Source: an uncultured Alphaproteobacteria bacterium
GTDB lineage: Bacteria; Pseudomonadota; Alphaproteobacteria; HIMB59; GCA-002718135
Assembly: GCA_902591485.1 (NCBI GenBank)
Contig: CACJAV010000012.1
Location: 7,501 to 39,758, forward strand
Length of the DNA stretch: 32,258 nt
Direction of reading: 5' to 3'
Part shown: positions 24,948 through 32,258 of the stretch, in pieces
Layout: every line of letters begins with the position of its first letter
Position numbering within the stretch: position 1 is the stretch's first letter
Notes under the pieces: generated by a model
What the model was told of the DNA's origin: nothing
Databases searched by the model: none
The model's input: only the letters and a program-made list of their open reading frames with translations
Program-made: the position numbers and the translations under genes

Positions 24948-26958
24948 ATTTTACACCAGCATGAATTTGTATTCCTGGTTCAGGATACGCATTAAATCTT
25001 TCTTGTGAATTCGAACTCGCAACTGCATAATTATGAAATTTTGAGTCAAATAAATTTTCAATAACTAGAAAAAAATTTAAATTTTTAGTTTCATAATCAA
25101 AATCTAAATTGATCAAGGTATGTGCCGGAATTTTGGTATTTTGAAAGTTTTCATCATCACTCTCCATTCTCATATCATCTTGGAATATTATTGTTGGCGC
25201 AATTACTGCTGATTGATTAATTTTGTACTTGAGAACACTTGTAAAAGAATACTGAGGTACCAGAGGAATATCTTTATCTTTAAAGTTTGTTGCATAATCA
25301 CCATGATTCTCTGATGTATATTTTGCTTTATTAAATGATCCACTATTTTTTATTGTAAGTTTATCAAAAAGATAAAATGTGGATGACAGTTCAATTCCTG
25401 ATCTTTTTGTATCACTTATATTAATATTTTTAAATTCATCGGCATCATATCCGATTTCATTTTTTGAGTCTATTATGTATCCTGATAGTTCAAAACTGTA
25501 ATTTACTGAATTCTTTTTTAATCCAATTTCATAATCAATAGATTTTTGCGTTTCTAACTCCAAAGAAGTATCACCCGATCCACCTATTCTATCATCAATA
25601 TTAGGATATCTAAAACCTGATCCATATCTGCCATATATAGAATAATTATTTGAAAATAACTTTTCTAAACCAAGGTAATACGCAAAATGATCACTTTGAT
25701 TTCCCATATTATTATGTTCATTTTGCCATCCAGCATAATCTGGTGCATTTGTATTTAAATAATCACCGATAGCTATTTTATTCTTTTGGAATCTTGCTCC
25801 AAATCCTAAATTTATATTATTGTTAATACTGATTGTATTTTGATTATACGCTGAAATGCTTGTTGACCAAGCATTATATGTATGAAGAGGAACTGCATTT
25901 TCATTTTTCTTTCTATATGACTTATAAATTGAATATTGAAAATCTAAGCCAGTTATTGATTCATTTCTCTTATTTAGTAACTTACTGTTACTTAATAATC
26001 TTGGACTAATTTGAAAATTATATAAAGCGGTATCATTATAAGATGGATAGCTTGTTGATTGTAGATCTGAATATGAATTTTTTAGTCTTATACTACTATC
26101 AATTATAAATTTTAAGTCGTTCTTAATTTGATTATTTAAACCAAAAGTTATCGACGAACCAATACTATTAATAAAATCATCTGGTGTATCTGACCCTCTT
26201 CTGTCATTGTATAACTGATCCTGATCTCTATCGCCAGGAGTACTCATTATTTGCTCACTAAAACTAAAAGTTAAAAATTGATTAGACTTATTTAGATCAT
26301 TAGATAAACTAAAAGACACATTATTTTGCATTTGCTCATTTTCATCTCTGTAACCATCAGTTTTTTTTGAATTTAATAATATTTCCAATTCATAATTATT
26401 AATTTTTTTATTTTGATTAAATATAAATTCATTTGAATTAAAGCTTCCAGTTTTGAATAAAATACTTTCTTTTTGTTTTTTTGCACTTGAGTCTGTAATA
26501 AAATTTATCGCACCTCCAATAGCGCCGTCCCCGTAAAGAACAGAAGCTGCATTACCTTTTATAACTTCAATTGTTTTTAAATTTTGAATTGGTATGCTTG
26601 CAAAATCGATTTCTGACATATCAATGTTATTTAATCTTTGCCCATTAACTAATACTAAAACATTGCTTTTTGCTTGTGCTCCCATGCCCCTTATATCTAT
26701 TGTTGATTTATTACTTGATGTATTTATTCCATAAATACTCCTATTTGTAATGCTTGGTTCAAGATCTAATAAATGGTTTATTGTTTTATTATTTTTGTCT
26801 ATTTCATATTGATTAATTGTTGAATATGAAGAACCTGGTAATGAAATTGAATTACTTTTAGAAAAAGGTAAAAAAACTGGTAATACTAATTCTAAAGAAA
26901 TTGCAATTTTAGGAAATAAAATAATTAAAAATATAAATAATTTAATATAAAAAGCCAT
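24937..26958 (-). CDS. btuB: TonB-dependent receptor, BtuB-like (cobalamin outer-membrane uptake)
   Basis: A 673-residue outer-membrane receptor with an N-terminal signal peptide (hydrophobic ~residues 4-20). The plug domain (~45-150) contains STIDIRGMGAQAKSNVLVLV, VNGQRLNN and VLYGDGAIGGAINFIT, all typical of BtuB-type receptors. The barrel is rich in aromatic/polar alternation and ends in Phe (GVKSKF), as outer-membrane proteins do. No classical TonB box is clear; SISLPGSSYS sits where BtuB has it. Two ATGs occur. I choose the one at 26956-26958 because AAGG lies 6 bases before it, whereas the ATG at 26962-26964 directly abuts the AAGG. A cobalamin riboswitch precedes it on the same strand. 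No TonB/ExbBD genes are in the window. Confidence 0.9.
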   Translation of the reverse strand: MAFYIKLFIFLIILFPKIAISLELVLPVFLPFSKSNSISLPGSSYSTINQYEIDKNNKTINHLLDLEPSITNRSIYGINTSSNKSTIDIRGMGAQAKSNVLVLVNGQRLNNIDMSEIDFASIPIQNLKTIEVIKGNAASVLYGDGAIGGAINFITDSSAKKQKESILFKTGSFNSNEFIFNQNKKINNYELEILLNSKKTDGYRDENEQMQNNVSFSLSNDLNKSNQFLTFSFSEQIMSTPGDRDQDQLYNDRRGSDTPDDFINSIGSSITFGLNNQIKNDLKFIIDSSIRLKNSYSDLQSTSYPSYNDTALYNFQISPRLLSNSKLLNKRNESITGLDFQYSIYKSYRKKNENAVPLHTYNAWSTSISAYNQNTISINNNINLGFGARFQKNKIAIGDYLNTNAPDYAGWQNEHNNMGNQSDHFAYYLGLEKLFSNNYSIYGRYGSGFRYPNIDDRIGGSGDTSLELETQKSIDYEIGLKKNSVNYSFELSGYIIDSKNEIGYDADEFKNINISDTKRSGIELSSTFYLFDKLTIKNSGSFNKAKYTSENHGDYATNFKDKDIPLVPQYSFTSVLKYKINQSAVIAPTIIFQDDMRMESDDENFQNTKIPAHTLINLDFDYETKNLNFFLVIENLFDSKFHNYAVASSNSQERFNAYPEPGIQIHAGVKSKF

Positions 26959-26960
26959 TT

Positions 26961-27027
26961 GCATCCTTTTTTGGTTTGATGCTTCAAGCTTTAAGCCGCA
27001 ATTTTTACCACGAAACTGCTAGGCATC
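26961..27027 (-). promoter_or_regulatory. Riboswitch expression platform sequestering the btuB ribosome site
   Basis: On the - strand the order is GATGC (27027-27023), GCATC (26982-26978) and GATGC (26965-26961). The last copy directly follows the AAAAAAGG ribosome-binding sequence and touches the start codon region. GCATC can pair with either GATGC. Pairing with the distal copy would leave the ribosome site open and pairing with the proximal copy would hide it. This is a plausible ON/OFF switch for translation, inferred from sequence complementarity. Confidence 0.5.
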
Positions 27028-27118
27028 ATTATTAATTAAATTGGCATTCTGACTTAGCTATTTTCAATACAGTTGCGGGCACAGTTAAGGATTCAAACCT
27101 TATTCCCCAATTTAAATA
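27008..27118 (-). promoter_or_regulatory. Cobalamin (B12) riboswitch aptamer
   Basis: Reading the - strand: GGGGAATAAGGTTTGAATCC, then ACTGTGCCCGCAACTGTA, then the B12-box-like AGCTAAGTCAGAATGCC (about 27059-27043). These match the conserved core GGGAA..GGTG.AATCC...CCCGCAACTGT...AGTCAGGA.xCC of AdoCbl-type riboswitches in order and spacing. It lies in the leader of the BtuB-like receptor and would repress uptake when cobalamin is plentiful. The outermost P1 strands were not identified. Confidence 0.93.
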
Positions 27119-27157
27119 ATTATTAATTTTACTTTTTTTCAAATTAATATCAACCTA

Positions 27158-27163
27158 ATTATA
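27158..27163 (-). promoter_or_regulatory. Candidate -10 of the riboswitch-btuB transcript
   Basis: TATAAT on the - strand, about 50 bases upstream of the conserved riboswitch core, is at the right distance for a transcript that includes the whole aptamer. The -35 region at 17 bp spacing (TTATAT) is a poor match. Confidence 0.35.
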
Positions 27164-27169
27164 CCTTTG

Positions 27170-27198
27170 TTGAAAAGATTATATAACTAGTTTAATAA
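27170..27198 (+). promoter_or_regulatory. Candidate promoter of the right-hand glycan operon
   Basis: TTGAAA (27170-27175) and TAATAA (27193-27198) are separated by 17 bp and lie about 20 bp before the first gene of the block. The -35 is reasonable, the -10 weak. It would be divergent from the riboswitch promoter. Confidence 0.3.
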
Positions 27199-27216
27199 AT
27201 ATGTATAAAGTAGATT

Positions 27217-28098
27217 ATGGGTAAAAATAAAAATGTTTTACTAATTGGTGGGGAAGGTTTTTTAGGTGCCCACATTTCTAATGAATTAATAAATCAAGGA
27301 TATATTGTAACAGTACTTGATATTAAAAAAAAAAATATTTTAGAAAATAAAAAAATCAAATATGTTCAAGGAGATGTCGCTAACTTAAAAGTTTTAAATA
27401 AATTAATTAAAAATTCATCTATTGTTTATCATTTTGCTGGAATAGCCAGTATTGAATATTCCTTTCAAAACCCCAGCAAAACAATTAATCAAAATATTAT
27501 TAACACAATTAACATTGTTGAATTATGCATTAAGCATAAAGTTAATAAATTTATATTTGCTTCATCTTTGTATGTTTATAACAATTTTGGATCATTTTAT
27601 AGGGCTTCAAAACAAGCTTGTGAGTTATTGATACAAACATATGCAGACCAATTTAAACTAAACTATATCTTTCTAAGATATGGATCACTTTATGGGACTA
27701 ATGCACAAGAGTGGAATGGAATAATGAATTATGTATCAACAATATATAAAAATAAAAAAATTACATATAATGGTTCTGGCAATGAAAAAAGAGAGTACAT
27801 CCATGTCAAGGATGCTGCGAGAATAAGTGTTGATATATTGAAAATTAAAAAAAATAATAATGCTTACATAATTTCAGGTAATCAAAACTTAACATCACGA
27901 GATCTAATAAAAATGATTTTTGAAATAATGGGCATTAAAGAAAATATTAAATTTACTAATAAGCCTAATAATTATCATTATGACTCAACCCCATATCGAT
28001 ATGTGCCTATTGCTGCGACAAAAATTACTGCAAATAATTTTAAAGATATAGGTCAAGGTATAATGGAAATAGTAACTGCATTAGATAATTCAGAATAA
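27217..28098 (+). CDS. NAD-dependent epimerase/dehydratase (SDR)
   Basis: A 293-residue extended SDR. VLLIGGEGFLGAH (7-19) is the GxxGxxG cofactor motif, ASSLYVY marks the active-site Ser strand and YRASK supplies Tyr and Lys. KREYIHVKDAAR is the usual C-terminal domain motif. Slightly shorter than most epimerases (about 310-340), with a trimmed acidic-sugar loop after YVY. It opens the right-hand operon, and the HAD gene starts at the next base after its stop. The pairing with a HAD phosphatase suggests a nucleotide-sugar or phosphosugar pathway, but the substrate cannot be told. Confidence 0.82.
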   Translation: MGKNKNVLLIGGEGFLGAHISNELINQGYIVTVLDIKKKNILENKKIKYVQGDVANLKVLNKLIKNSSIVYHFAGIASIEYSFQNPSKTINQNIINTINIVELCIKHKVNKFIFASSLYVYNNFGSFYRASKQACELLIQTYADQFKLNYIFLRYGSLYGTNAQEWNGIMNYVSTIYKNKKITYNGSGNEKREYIHVKDAARISVDILKIKKNNNAYIISGNQNLTSRDLIKMIFEIMGIKENIKFTNKPNNYHYDSTPYRYVPIAATKITANNFKDIGQGIMEIVTALDNSE

Positions 28099-28752
28099 AT
28101 GAAATTTTCCTATTTAACAAAAAATTTTGAAATATTTATTTTTGATTTTGATGGTGTTATTCTTGACTCAGTTGATATTAAAAATAAATTTTTTCGTAAA
28201 TTCTTTTTAGAATATGGTGTTGAAATTGGAAATTTGGCCTACAATCATCATATAAAAAACTTAGGTATTTCTAGGTATGATAAAATTGATTTTGTATATA
28301 ATAATTTTATAAAAAAAAAATTAGATATAAATACTAAAAAAAAAATATTAGAAAATTTTTCAAATAAAATTATTGAGTCTATCCAAATGGCTGATTTTAT
28401 AAGTGGTGTTAAAAATCTTTTAATTAATTTAAAAAAAAATAATAAAAAATGCTTTATTATTTCAGCCACCCCCTTTGAGGAATTAGAAAAAATAGTTAAT
28501 TTTAAAAATCTTAATGGTTTTTTTTTGAAACTTTATGGATCTCCAAAAAAAAAAATTCAAAACTACAACGACTTATCAAATGAATTCGGTATTAGTTCAA
28601 AAAAATCAGTTTATTTTGGAGACACAATAAATGATTTAAAATTTGCAAAACAAAAAAATATTAATTTTATTAGTATTGGAAAAAATTTATTAGAATATTC
28701 AGATGATTATATGCTTACATCCCTAATTGATTTTAGGGAGATAGTTTATTAG
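28099..28752 (+). CDS. HAD-superfamily phosphatase
   Basis: A 217-residue HAD hydrolase. Motif I is FIFDFDGVILDS (nucleophile and acid/base Asp), motif II FIISATP (Ser/Thr), a Lys in the GSPKKK region serves as motif III, and motif IV is VYFGDTINDL with the Mg-binding acidic residues. The helical cap follows motif I as in phosphoglycolate phosphatase-like enzymes. It probably removes a phosphate from a sugar or small metabolite in the operon's pathway. It contains homopolymer runs of A10 (28311-28320) and A11 (28545-28555). The next gene begins 6 bp after its stop. Confidence 0.85.
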   Translation: MKFSYLTKNFEIFIFDFDGVILDSVDIKNKFFRKFFLEYGVEIGNLAYNHHIKNLGISRYDKIDFVYNNFIKKKLDINTKKKILENFSNKIIESIQMADFISGVKNLLINLKKNNKKCFIISATPFEELEKIVNFKNLNGFFLKLYGSPKKKIQNYNDLSNEFGISSKKSVYFGDTINDLKFAKQKNINFISIGKNLLEYSDDYMLTSLIDFREIVY

Positions 28753-28758
28753 TAAAAA

Positions 28759-29841
28759 ATGAGTTATAATTTTAAAATTTATAAAAATAAAAGAGTGCTT
28801 ATAACAGGTCATACCGGCTTTAAAGGTACATGGTTGTCACTTTGGTTGCAAAGTATAGGTGCAGATGTGTTAGGGATTTCTTTAGGTGTTCCAACAATAC
28901 CATCAACTTACAATATAATTAAATTAAATAAAATTATTACGAGCAGATATGTAGATATTCTGAATTATAAAAAATTAGAAAAAACAATTTTAGATTTCAA
29001 ACCTGATTTTGTTTTTCATCTAGCTGCCCAGCCAATTGTGATGGAGTCTTACAAAAATCCAATATTAACTTTTAATACAAATGTAATTGGAACTTTAAAC
29101 ATATTAAATATTATTAAAAATATAAAATATAAAATCTCATTAATCTTAATTACAAGTGATAAAGTATATGAAAACAAGGAAACAAAAAGAGGATATACAG
29201 AAATCGATATTCTCGGAGGTTTAGATCCATACAGTGCCTCAAAAAGCATGACAGAATTTGGAATTAGAAGTTATATAAAATCCTTTTTAATTAACAAAAA
29301 AAATATTAAAGTTGGCATTGCTAGAGCTGGAAATGTTATTGGCGGTGGTGATTGGTCAAAGAATAGAATAGTTCCAGATATAATGAGGTCATTAAAAACA
29401 AAAAAAAAGCTAGTGATTCGTCATCCGAACGCCACTAGACCCTGGCAACATGTTCTTGAGCCCATAAGTGGATACTTAACTTTAGGACAAAAACTTAATA
29501 AAAATCACCACCTCTCTGGTGAAGCCTTTAATTTTGGACCTAAATATGCAAATATTATAACTGTTGAAGAATTAATTTCTAAATTTTCTTTTTATTCAAA
29601 CAATATAAAAATTAATATTAATAAGAAAATTGCTAGAGAATTTTATGAATCTACCTTGCTTAGTCTAAACTGTAGAAAGGCAAAAAAATTATTAAATTGG
29701 GAACCTATATTAAATATTAATCAGACAGTAAAATTGACATTCGATTGGTATAATGAATACTTTTATGGCAACAAGACTCTTATAAAAGAAAAAATGCTAT
29801 TTCAAATTAAAGATTTTATAAATCTTAAAAATAATAAATGA
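28759..29841 (+). CDS. rfbG: CDP-glucose 4,6-dehydratase
   Basis: A 360-residue SDR making CDP-4-dehydro-6-deoxyglucose. LITGHTGFKGTWLSLWL (residues ~11-27) is the characteristic RfbG N-terminus. FHLAAQPIV, TSDKVYEN with the Asp-Lys pair in place of the Asp-Glu of RmlB, and YSASK (catalytic Tyr/Lys) follow. NVIGGGDW and RPWQHVLEP are further subgroup signatures. Its partner rfbF lies two genes downstream. It overlaps the RmlC-like gene by 4 bp (ATGA). Confidence 0.93.
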   Translation: MSYNFKIYKNKRVLITGHTGFKGTWLSLWLQSIGADVLGISLGVPTIPSTYNIIKLNKIITSRYVDILNYKKLEKTILDFKPDFVFHLAAQPIVMESYKNPILTFNTNVIGTLNILNIIKNIKYKISLILITSDKVYENKETKRGYTEIDILGGLDPYSASKSMTEFGIRSYIKSFLINKKNIKVGIARAGNVIGGGDWSKNRIVPDIMRSLKTKKKLVIRHPNATRPWQHVLEPISGYLTLGQKLNKNHHLSGEAFNFGPKYANIITVEELISKFSFYSNNIKININKKIAREFYESTLLSLNCRKAKKLLNWEPILNINQTVKLTFDWYNEYFYGNKTLIKEKMLFQIKDFINLKNNK

Positions 29842-30260
29842 TAAAAAATAAGCTTTTAATTAATAAATTTCCAGTCATAAAAAATAAAGATGGATCTATT
29901 TATAAATTAGTTGACACAAGTCATTTTAAAAAAAAAAAAATATCAGAATCTTACATTTCAACAATTAAAAAAAATTCAGTAAAAGCATGGAAATATCATA
30001 AAAAAAATACATTAAATTTATTTGTTATTAAAGGAAAAGTCATTTTTGTCATTTTTACTAATGGAAAATTCTATAAATATGTTGTAGACGATTTATCATT
30101 TTCGAGGCTAACTATTCCAAATAAAATGTGGTATGGTTTTATGGGCTTAAATAGTAAAGAGTCTAAGATACTGTGTTTTACAGATTTTGCCCATAATGAA
30201 AAAGAAATGTTAAGAAAAAATATTGATGAAATATATTTTAATTGGGGTGAATATAAATGA
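29838..30260 (+). CDS. RmlC-like cupin, probable CDP-4-dehydro-6-deoxyhexose 3(5)-epimerase
   Basis: A 140-residue cupin related to dTDP-4-dehydrorhamnose 3,5-epimerase but shorter than the usual ~180 residues. Recognisable parts are ESYISTIKKNSVKAWKYH, which carries the substrate-pocket Lys/His, and LFVIKGKVIFVIF, the core beta strand. Between rfbG and rfbF it most likely epimerises the CDP-4-keto-6-deoxy sugar. A run of 13 A (29928-29940) encodes four Lys, residues 31-34. It overlaps both neighbours by 4 bp. A sugar 3,4-ketoisomerase-type reaction is an alternative. Confidence 0.75.
   Translation: MIKNKLLINKFPVIKNKDGSIYKLVDTSHFKKKKISESYISTIKKNSVKAWKYHKKNTLNLFVIKGKVIFVIFTNGKFYKYVVDDLSFSRLTIPNKMWYGFMGLNSKESKILCFTDFAHNEKEMLRKNIDEIYFNWGEYK
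29928..29940 (+). repeat. A13 homopolymer inside the RmlC-like gene
   Basis: Thirteen consecutive A, the longest mononucleotide run I noticed in a coding region of the window. It encodes Lys-Lys-Lys-Lys plus the first base of an Ile codon. The frame is open, so the gene is intact as read, but such tracts favour polymerase slippage. Confidence 0.9.
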
Positions 30261-31024
30261 AAGTTGTAATTCTTGCAGGAGGTTTTGGAACTAGAATCGC
30301 TGGTCCAGAAAATAACTTACCAAAGCCAATGCTAAAGATTGGTGAAAAACCTATTATTCATCATATAATGGATATTTACTCATACTACGGTCATAGGGAT
30401 TTTTATCTCGCATTGGGTTATAAATCAGAAATTATCAAAAGTTATTTTAAAAACTATTATTTGAATAATTCAGATATAAAAATAGATTTAAATAATAATA
30501 ATATTGAAGTATTAAATGAAAATAAGCTAGATTGGAATATCTCTCTAATAAATACTGGACTAAATTCACTTACAGCTAAGAGACTAAAACATTTAGAAAA
30601 ATTTATTGGAAATGAAACATTTTTAATGACATACGGAGATGGAGTTTCAGATATAGATATTGGTAAGTTGTTAGATTTTCATAAAAAAAATCAAAAAATT
30701 GCAACTGTTACAGCTGTTAGGCCAACAGCAAAATTTGGAGACTTAACTTTAGAAGAAAATATTGTTAAGTCATTCAATGAAAAGAATCAAATAAATCAAG
30801 GATGGATTAGTGGAGGATTTTTTGTTTTTGAGCCTGATATTTTTCATATGATTAAGAAAGAGGACAACCTCATGTTAGAGAGAACTGTTCTAAAAGAACT
30901 TGCAGAAAAAAATGAATTAATAGCTTATAAGCACGAGGGTTTTTGGCAGTGTATGGATACTCAAAAAGACTACCATTATCTTCAAGAACTTTGGGTCAAA
31001 AATCCGTATTGGTACAAGGTATAA
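30257..31024 (+). CDS. rfbF: Glucose-1-phosphate cytidylyltransferase
   Basis: A 255-residue enzyme making CDP-glucose from CTP and glucose-1-phosphate, the first step of the CDP-deoxysugar route. VVILAGGFGTRIAGPEN (3-19) with LPKPMLKIGEKPIIHHIM is the RfbF signature. TYGDGVSDIDI binds the metal, and VTAVRPTAKFGDL and GGFFVFEP are conserved. Near-normal length. It overlaps the RmlC-like gene by 4 bp, and the next gene starts with TTG 1 bp after its stop. Confidence 0.93.
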   Translation: MKVVILAGGFGTRIAGPENNLPKPMLKIGEKPIIHHIMDIYSYYGHRDFYLALGYKSEIIKSYFKNYYLNNSDIKIDLNNNNIEVLNENKLDWNISLINTGLNSLTAKRLKHLEKFIGNETFLMTYGDGVSDIDIGKLLDFHKKNQKIATVTAVRPTAKFGDLTLEENIVKSFNEKNQINQGWISGGFFVFEPDIFHMIKKEDNLMLERTVLKELAEKNELIAYKHEGFWQCMDTQKDYHYLQELWVKNPYWYKV

Positions 31025-31025
31025 T

Positions 31026-31967
31026 TTGAATATACTAATTATAGGCGGTTATGGATTTATTGGATATCGTATTGCAAAATTCTTAAAATCTAAACGACAT
31101 ACAGTTATTTTAAGTTCCTCAAAAAAAAAAATAATAAAGGATAAAGAATTTCCAATAATAAGAATTAGATATAAAGATTATGAAGAAATTAAAAAAATAA
31201 AAAAAAGCATTGATGCTGTTATTTATTGTGCAGGAATTGGAGCTAATCAATCAGAAGAAAACTATAAACTAGCAAAACGTATAAATACTGCAATGGCAGA
31301 AGACTTGGCAAAATTATCAATAAAACTTAATATTAAAAAATTTATCTATTTCTCTACTATACATGTTTACGGCAGTATTCTCTCAAAAAATTATAAAGAA
31401 AACTCTATTTTACTGAATAAACATCCATATGCAAAAACTAATCAGCTAGCAGAGAAATATTTAAAAAAAGTATCATTTAATTCAAAAAATACACTTTTTT
31501 TAATTTTAAGATTGTCTAATGCATTTGGCTTTCCAATAACATTGAAAAGTAATTCATGGAAACTTTTGATAAATGAAATGGTAAAAAAATTAATTAAAAA
31601 TAAACGTTTTAATCTAAGATCATCAGGCTATCAAAAAAGAGACTTTATTCCAGTGAGTGAGGTATGCAATGTAGTAAATTTTTTTCTAAATAGGGAAAAT
31701 AAGAAAAAACAAAATTATGAGATTTATAACATTAGCACTGGCAGATCATTATCAATTAGGAAAATTGCCGATATTGTTAAAAAGTTACTAGAAAAAAAAT
31801 CAAAATCAAAATTTAATATTTATTTTAAAAAATATAGAGAAAATGAAAAAATTTATGATTATACTATTAATAACAATAAACTTATTAAATCTGGATATAA
31901 ATTTAAATATACTTTAACTCAAGAATTAGAAAAATTATATTTTTTTTGTAAAAAAAATTATAAATAA
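31026..31967 (+). CDS. SDR sugar reductase/epimerase of the CDP-deoxysugar cluster
   Basis: A 313-residue extended SDR starting with TTG at 31026, the only start that keeps the N-terminal NILIIGGYGFIGYR cofactor motif. FSTIHVYG is the active-site strand and YAKTK has the catalytic Tyr/Lys. KRDFIPVSEV is the C-terminal domain motif. After rfbG, an RmlC-like epimerase and rfbF, the missing step is reduction of the C4 ketone, so a CDP-4-dehydro-6-deoxyhexose reductase is the natural guess. This is inferred from position. Confidence 0.8.
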   Translation: MNILIIGGYGFIGYRIAKFLKSKRHTVILSSSKKKIIKDKEFPIIRIRYKDYEEIKKIKKSIDAVIYCAGIGANQSEENYKLAKRINTAMAEDLAKLSIKLNIKKFIYFSTIHVYGSILSKNYKENSILLNKHPYAKTNQLAEKYLKKVSFNSKNTLFLILRLSNAFGFPITLKSNSWKLLINEMVKKLIKNKRFNLRSSGYQKRDFIPVSEVCNVVNFFLNRENKKKQNYEIYNISTGRSLSIRKIADIVKKLLEKKSKSKFNIYFKKYRENEKIYDYTINNNKLIKSGYKFKYTLTQELEKLYFFCKKNYK

Positions 31968-31969
31968 TT

Positions 31970-32258
31970 ATGCATCATTGTCCTTTGATTACTGTGATTG
32001 TAAATTGCTACAATGGTGAAAAGTTTATTGAAAAGTGCATATCCAGTATCTTAAATCAAAGTTATGATAATTTTGAAGTTGTATTTTGGGATAATTTATC
32101 GAGTGATAAATCTTTGGAGATAATTAAACAATTTGCAGATAAAAGAATAAAAGTTTTTAAAAATAAAATACATACTAATATTTCTATAGCAAGAAATAAT
32201 GCAATTAAAAAAGCTAATGGTGATTTTATATGCTTTTTAGATGTAGATGATTATTGGC
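31970..32258 (+). CDS. Glycosyltransferase family 2, 3' truncated by window edge
   Basis: The reading frame is open from the ATG at 31970 (2 bp after the preceding stop) to the window end, giving 96 residues. They show the GT-A pattern PLITVIVNCYNGEKFIEKCI, then SILNQSYDNFEVVFWDNLSS, then ARNNAIKKANGDFICFLDVD, with DVDDYW as the metal-binding acidic motif. It is the probable glycosyltransferase using the CDP-deoxysugar or another donor. The rest lies to the right of the window. Confidence 0.88.
   Translation, partial: MHHCPLITVIVNCYNGEKFIEKCISSILNQSYDNFEVVFWDNLSSDKSLEIIKQFADKRIKVFKNKIHTNISIARNNAIKKANGDFICFLDVDDYW

Noticed and set aside
1-32258. tRNA, rRNA, CRISPR array, transposase, integrase or phage genes
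   Set aside because: None was seen on reading both strands. The island has no visible mobility gene or flanking direct repeat in this window.

Overview
The window looks like a surface-polysaccharide island from a very A/T-rich, streamlined Gram-negative bacterium, most plausibly a marine alphaproteobacterium of the Pelagibacterales (SAR11) type or a similar AT-rich lineage. That placement is inference. It rests on the extreme A/T bias, lysine/asparagine/isoleucine-rich proteins, gaps of a few bases, frequent 1-17 bp gene overlaps, TTG and GTG starts, and the gene repertoire. No rRNA, tRNA, CRISPR, phage or insertion sequence is visible.

Left block (1-22004, all + strand, 20 genes, almost gapless). 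The first part (1-10846) holds a truncated sugar epimerase, a nucleotidyltransferase-sugar kinase fusion in the reverse of the usual HldE order, a TIGR04372-type glycosyltransferase, a GT2 glycosyltransferase with a small LAB_N membrane protein, mmsA (apparently central metabolism, embedded in the run), a UDP-glucuronate 4-epimerase, an O-antigen ligase/polymerase, a PglK/MsbA-like ABC flippase and a TIGR04396-like transferase. The second part (10851-22004) is a nonulosonic-acid-type module: SDR, NeuB, NeuC, a divergent DegT-fold protein, a FemAB/GNAT acyltransferase, a CBS-nucleotidyltransferase like PtmE, a NeuA-like CMP-sugar synthetase, then a KdnB-like and a KdnA-like gene and a 570-residue putative transferase. 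KdnB and KdnA in Shewanella turn the terminal alcohol of Kdo into an amine. Finding them beside NeuB/NeuC/NeuA rather than KdsB suggests an unusual terminally aminated acidic sugar. The KdnB-like protein has lost all four canonical metal ligands.

Middle block (22074-26958). This is a cobalamin module that interrupts the glycan genes: a B12-binding radical SAM enzyme (-), a divergent PduO-type cobalamin adenosyltransferase (+), a DUF6580-like membrane protein (+) and, convergent with it, a BtuB-like TonB-dependent receptor (-) preceded by a well-conserved cobalamin riboswitch.

Right block (27217-32258, + strand). A second glycan operon holds an SDR epimerase, a HAD phosphatase, CDP-glucose 4,6-dehydratase (rfbG), an RmlC-like epimerase, glucose-1-phosphate cytidylyltransferase (rfbF), an SDR likely acting as ketoreductase, and a GT2 glycosyltransferase cut by the window edge. 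Together they would make a CDP-activated 6-deoxyhexose. No dideoxy-forming RfbH is present in the window.
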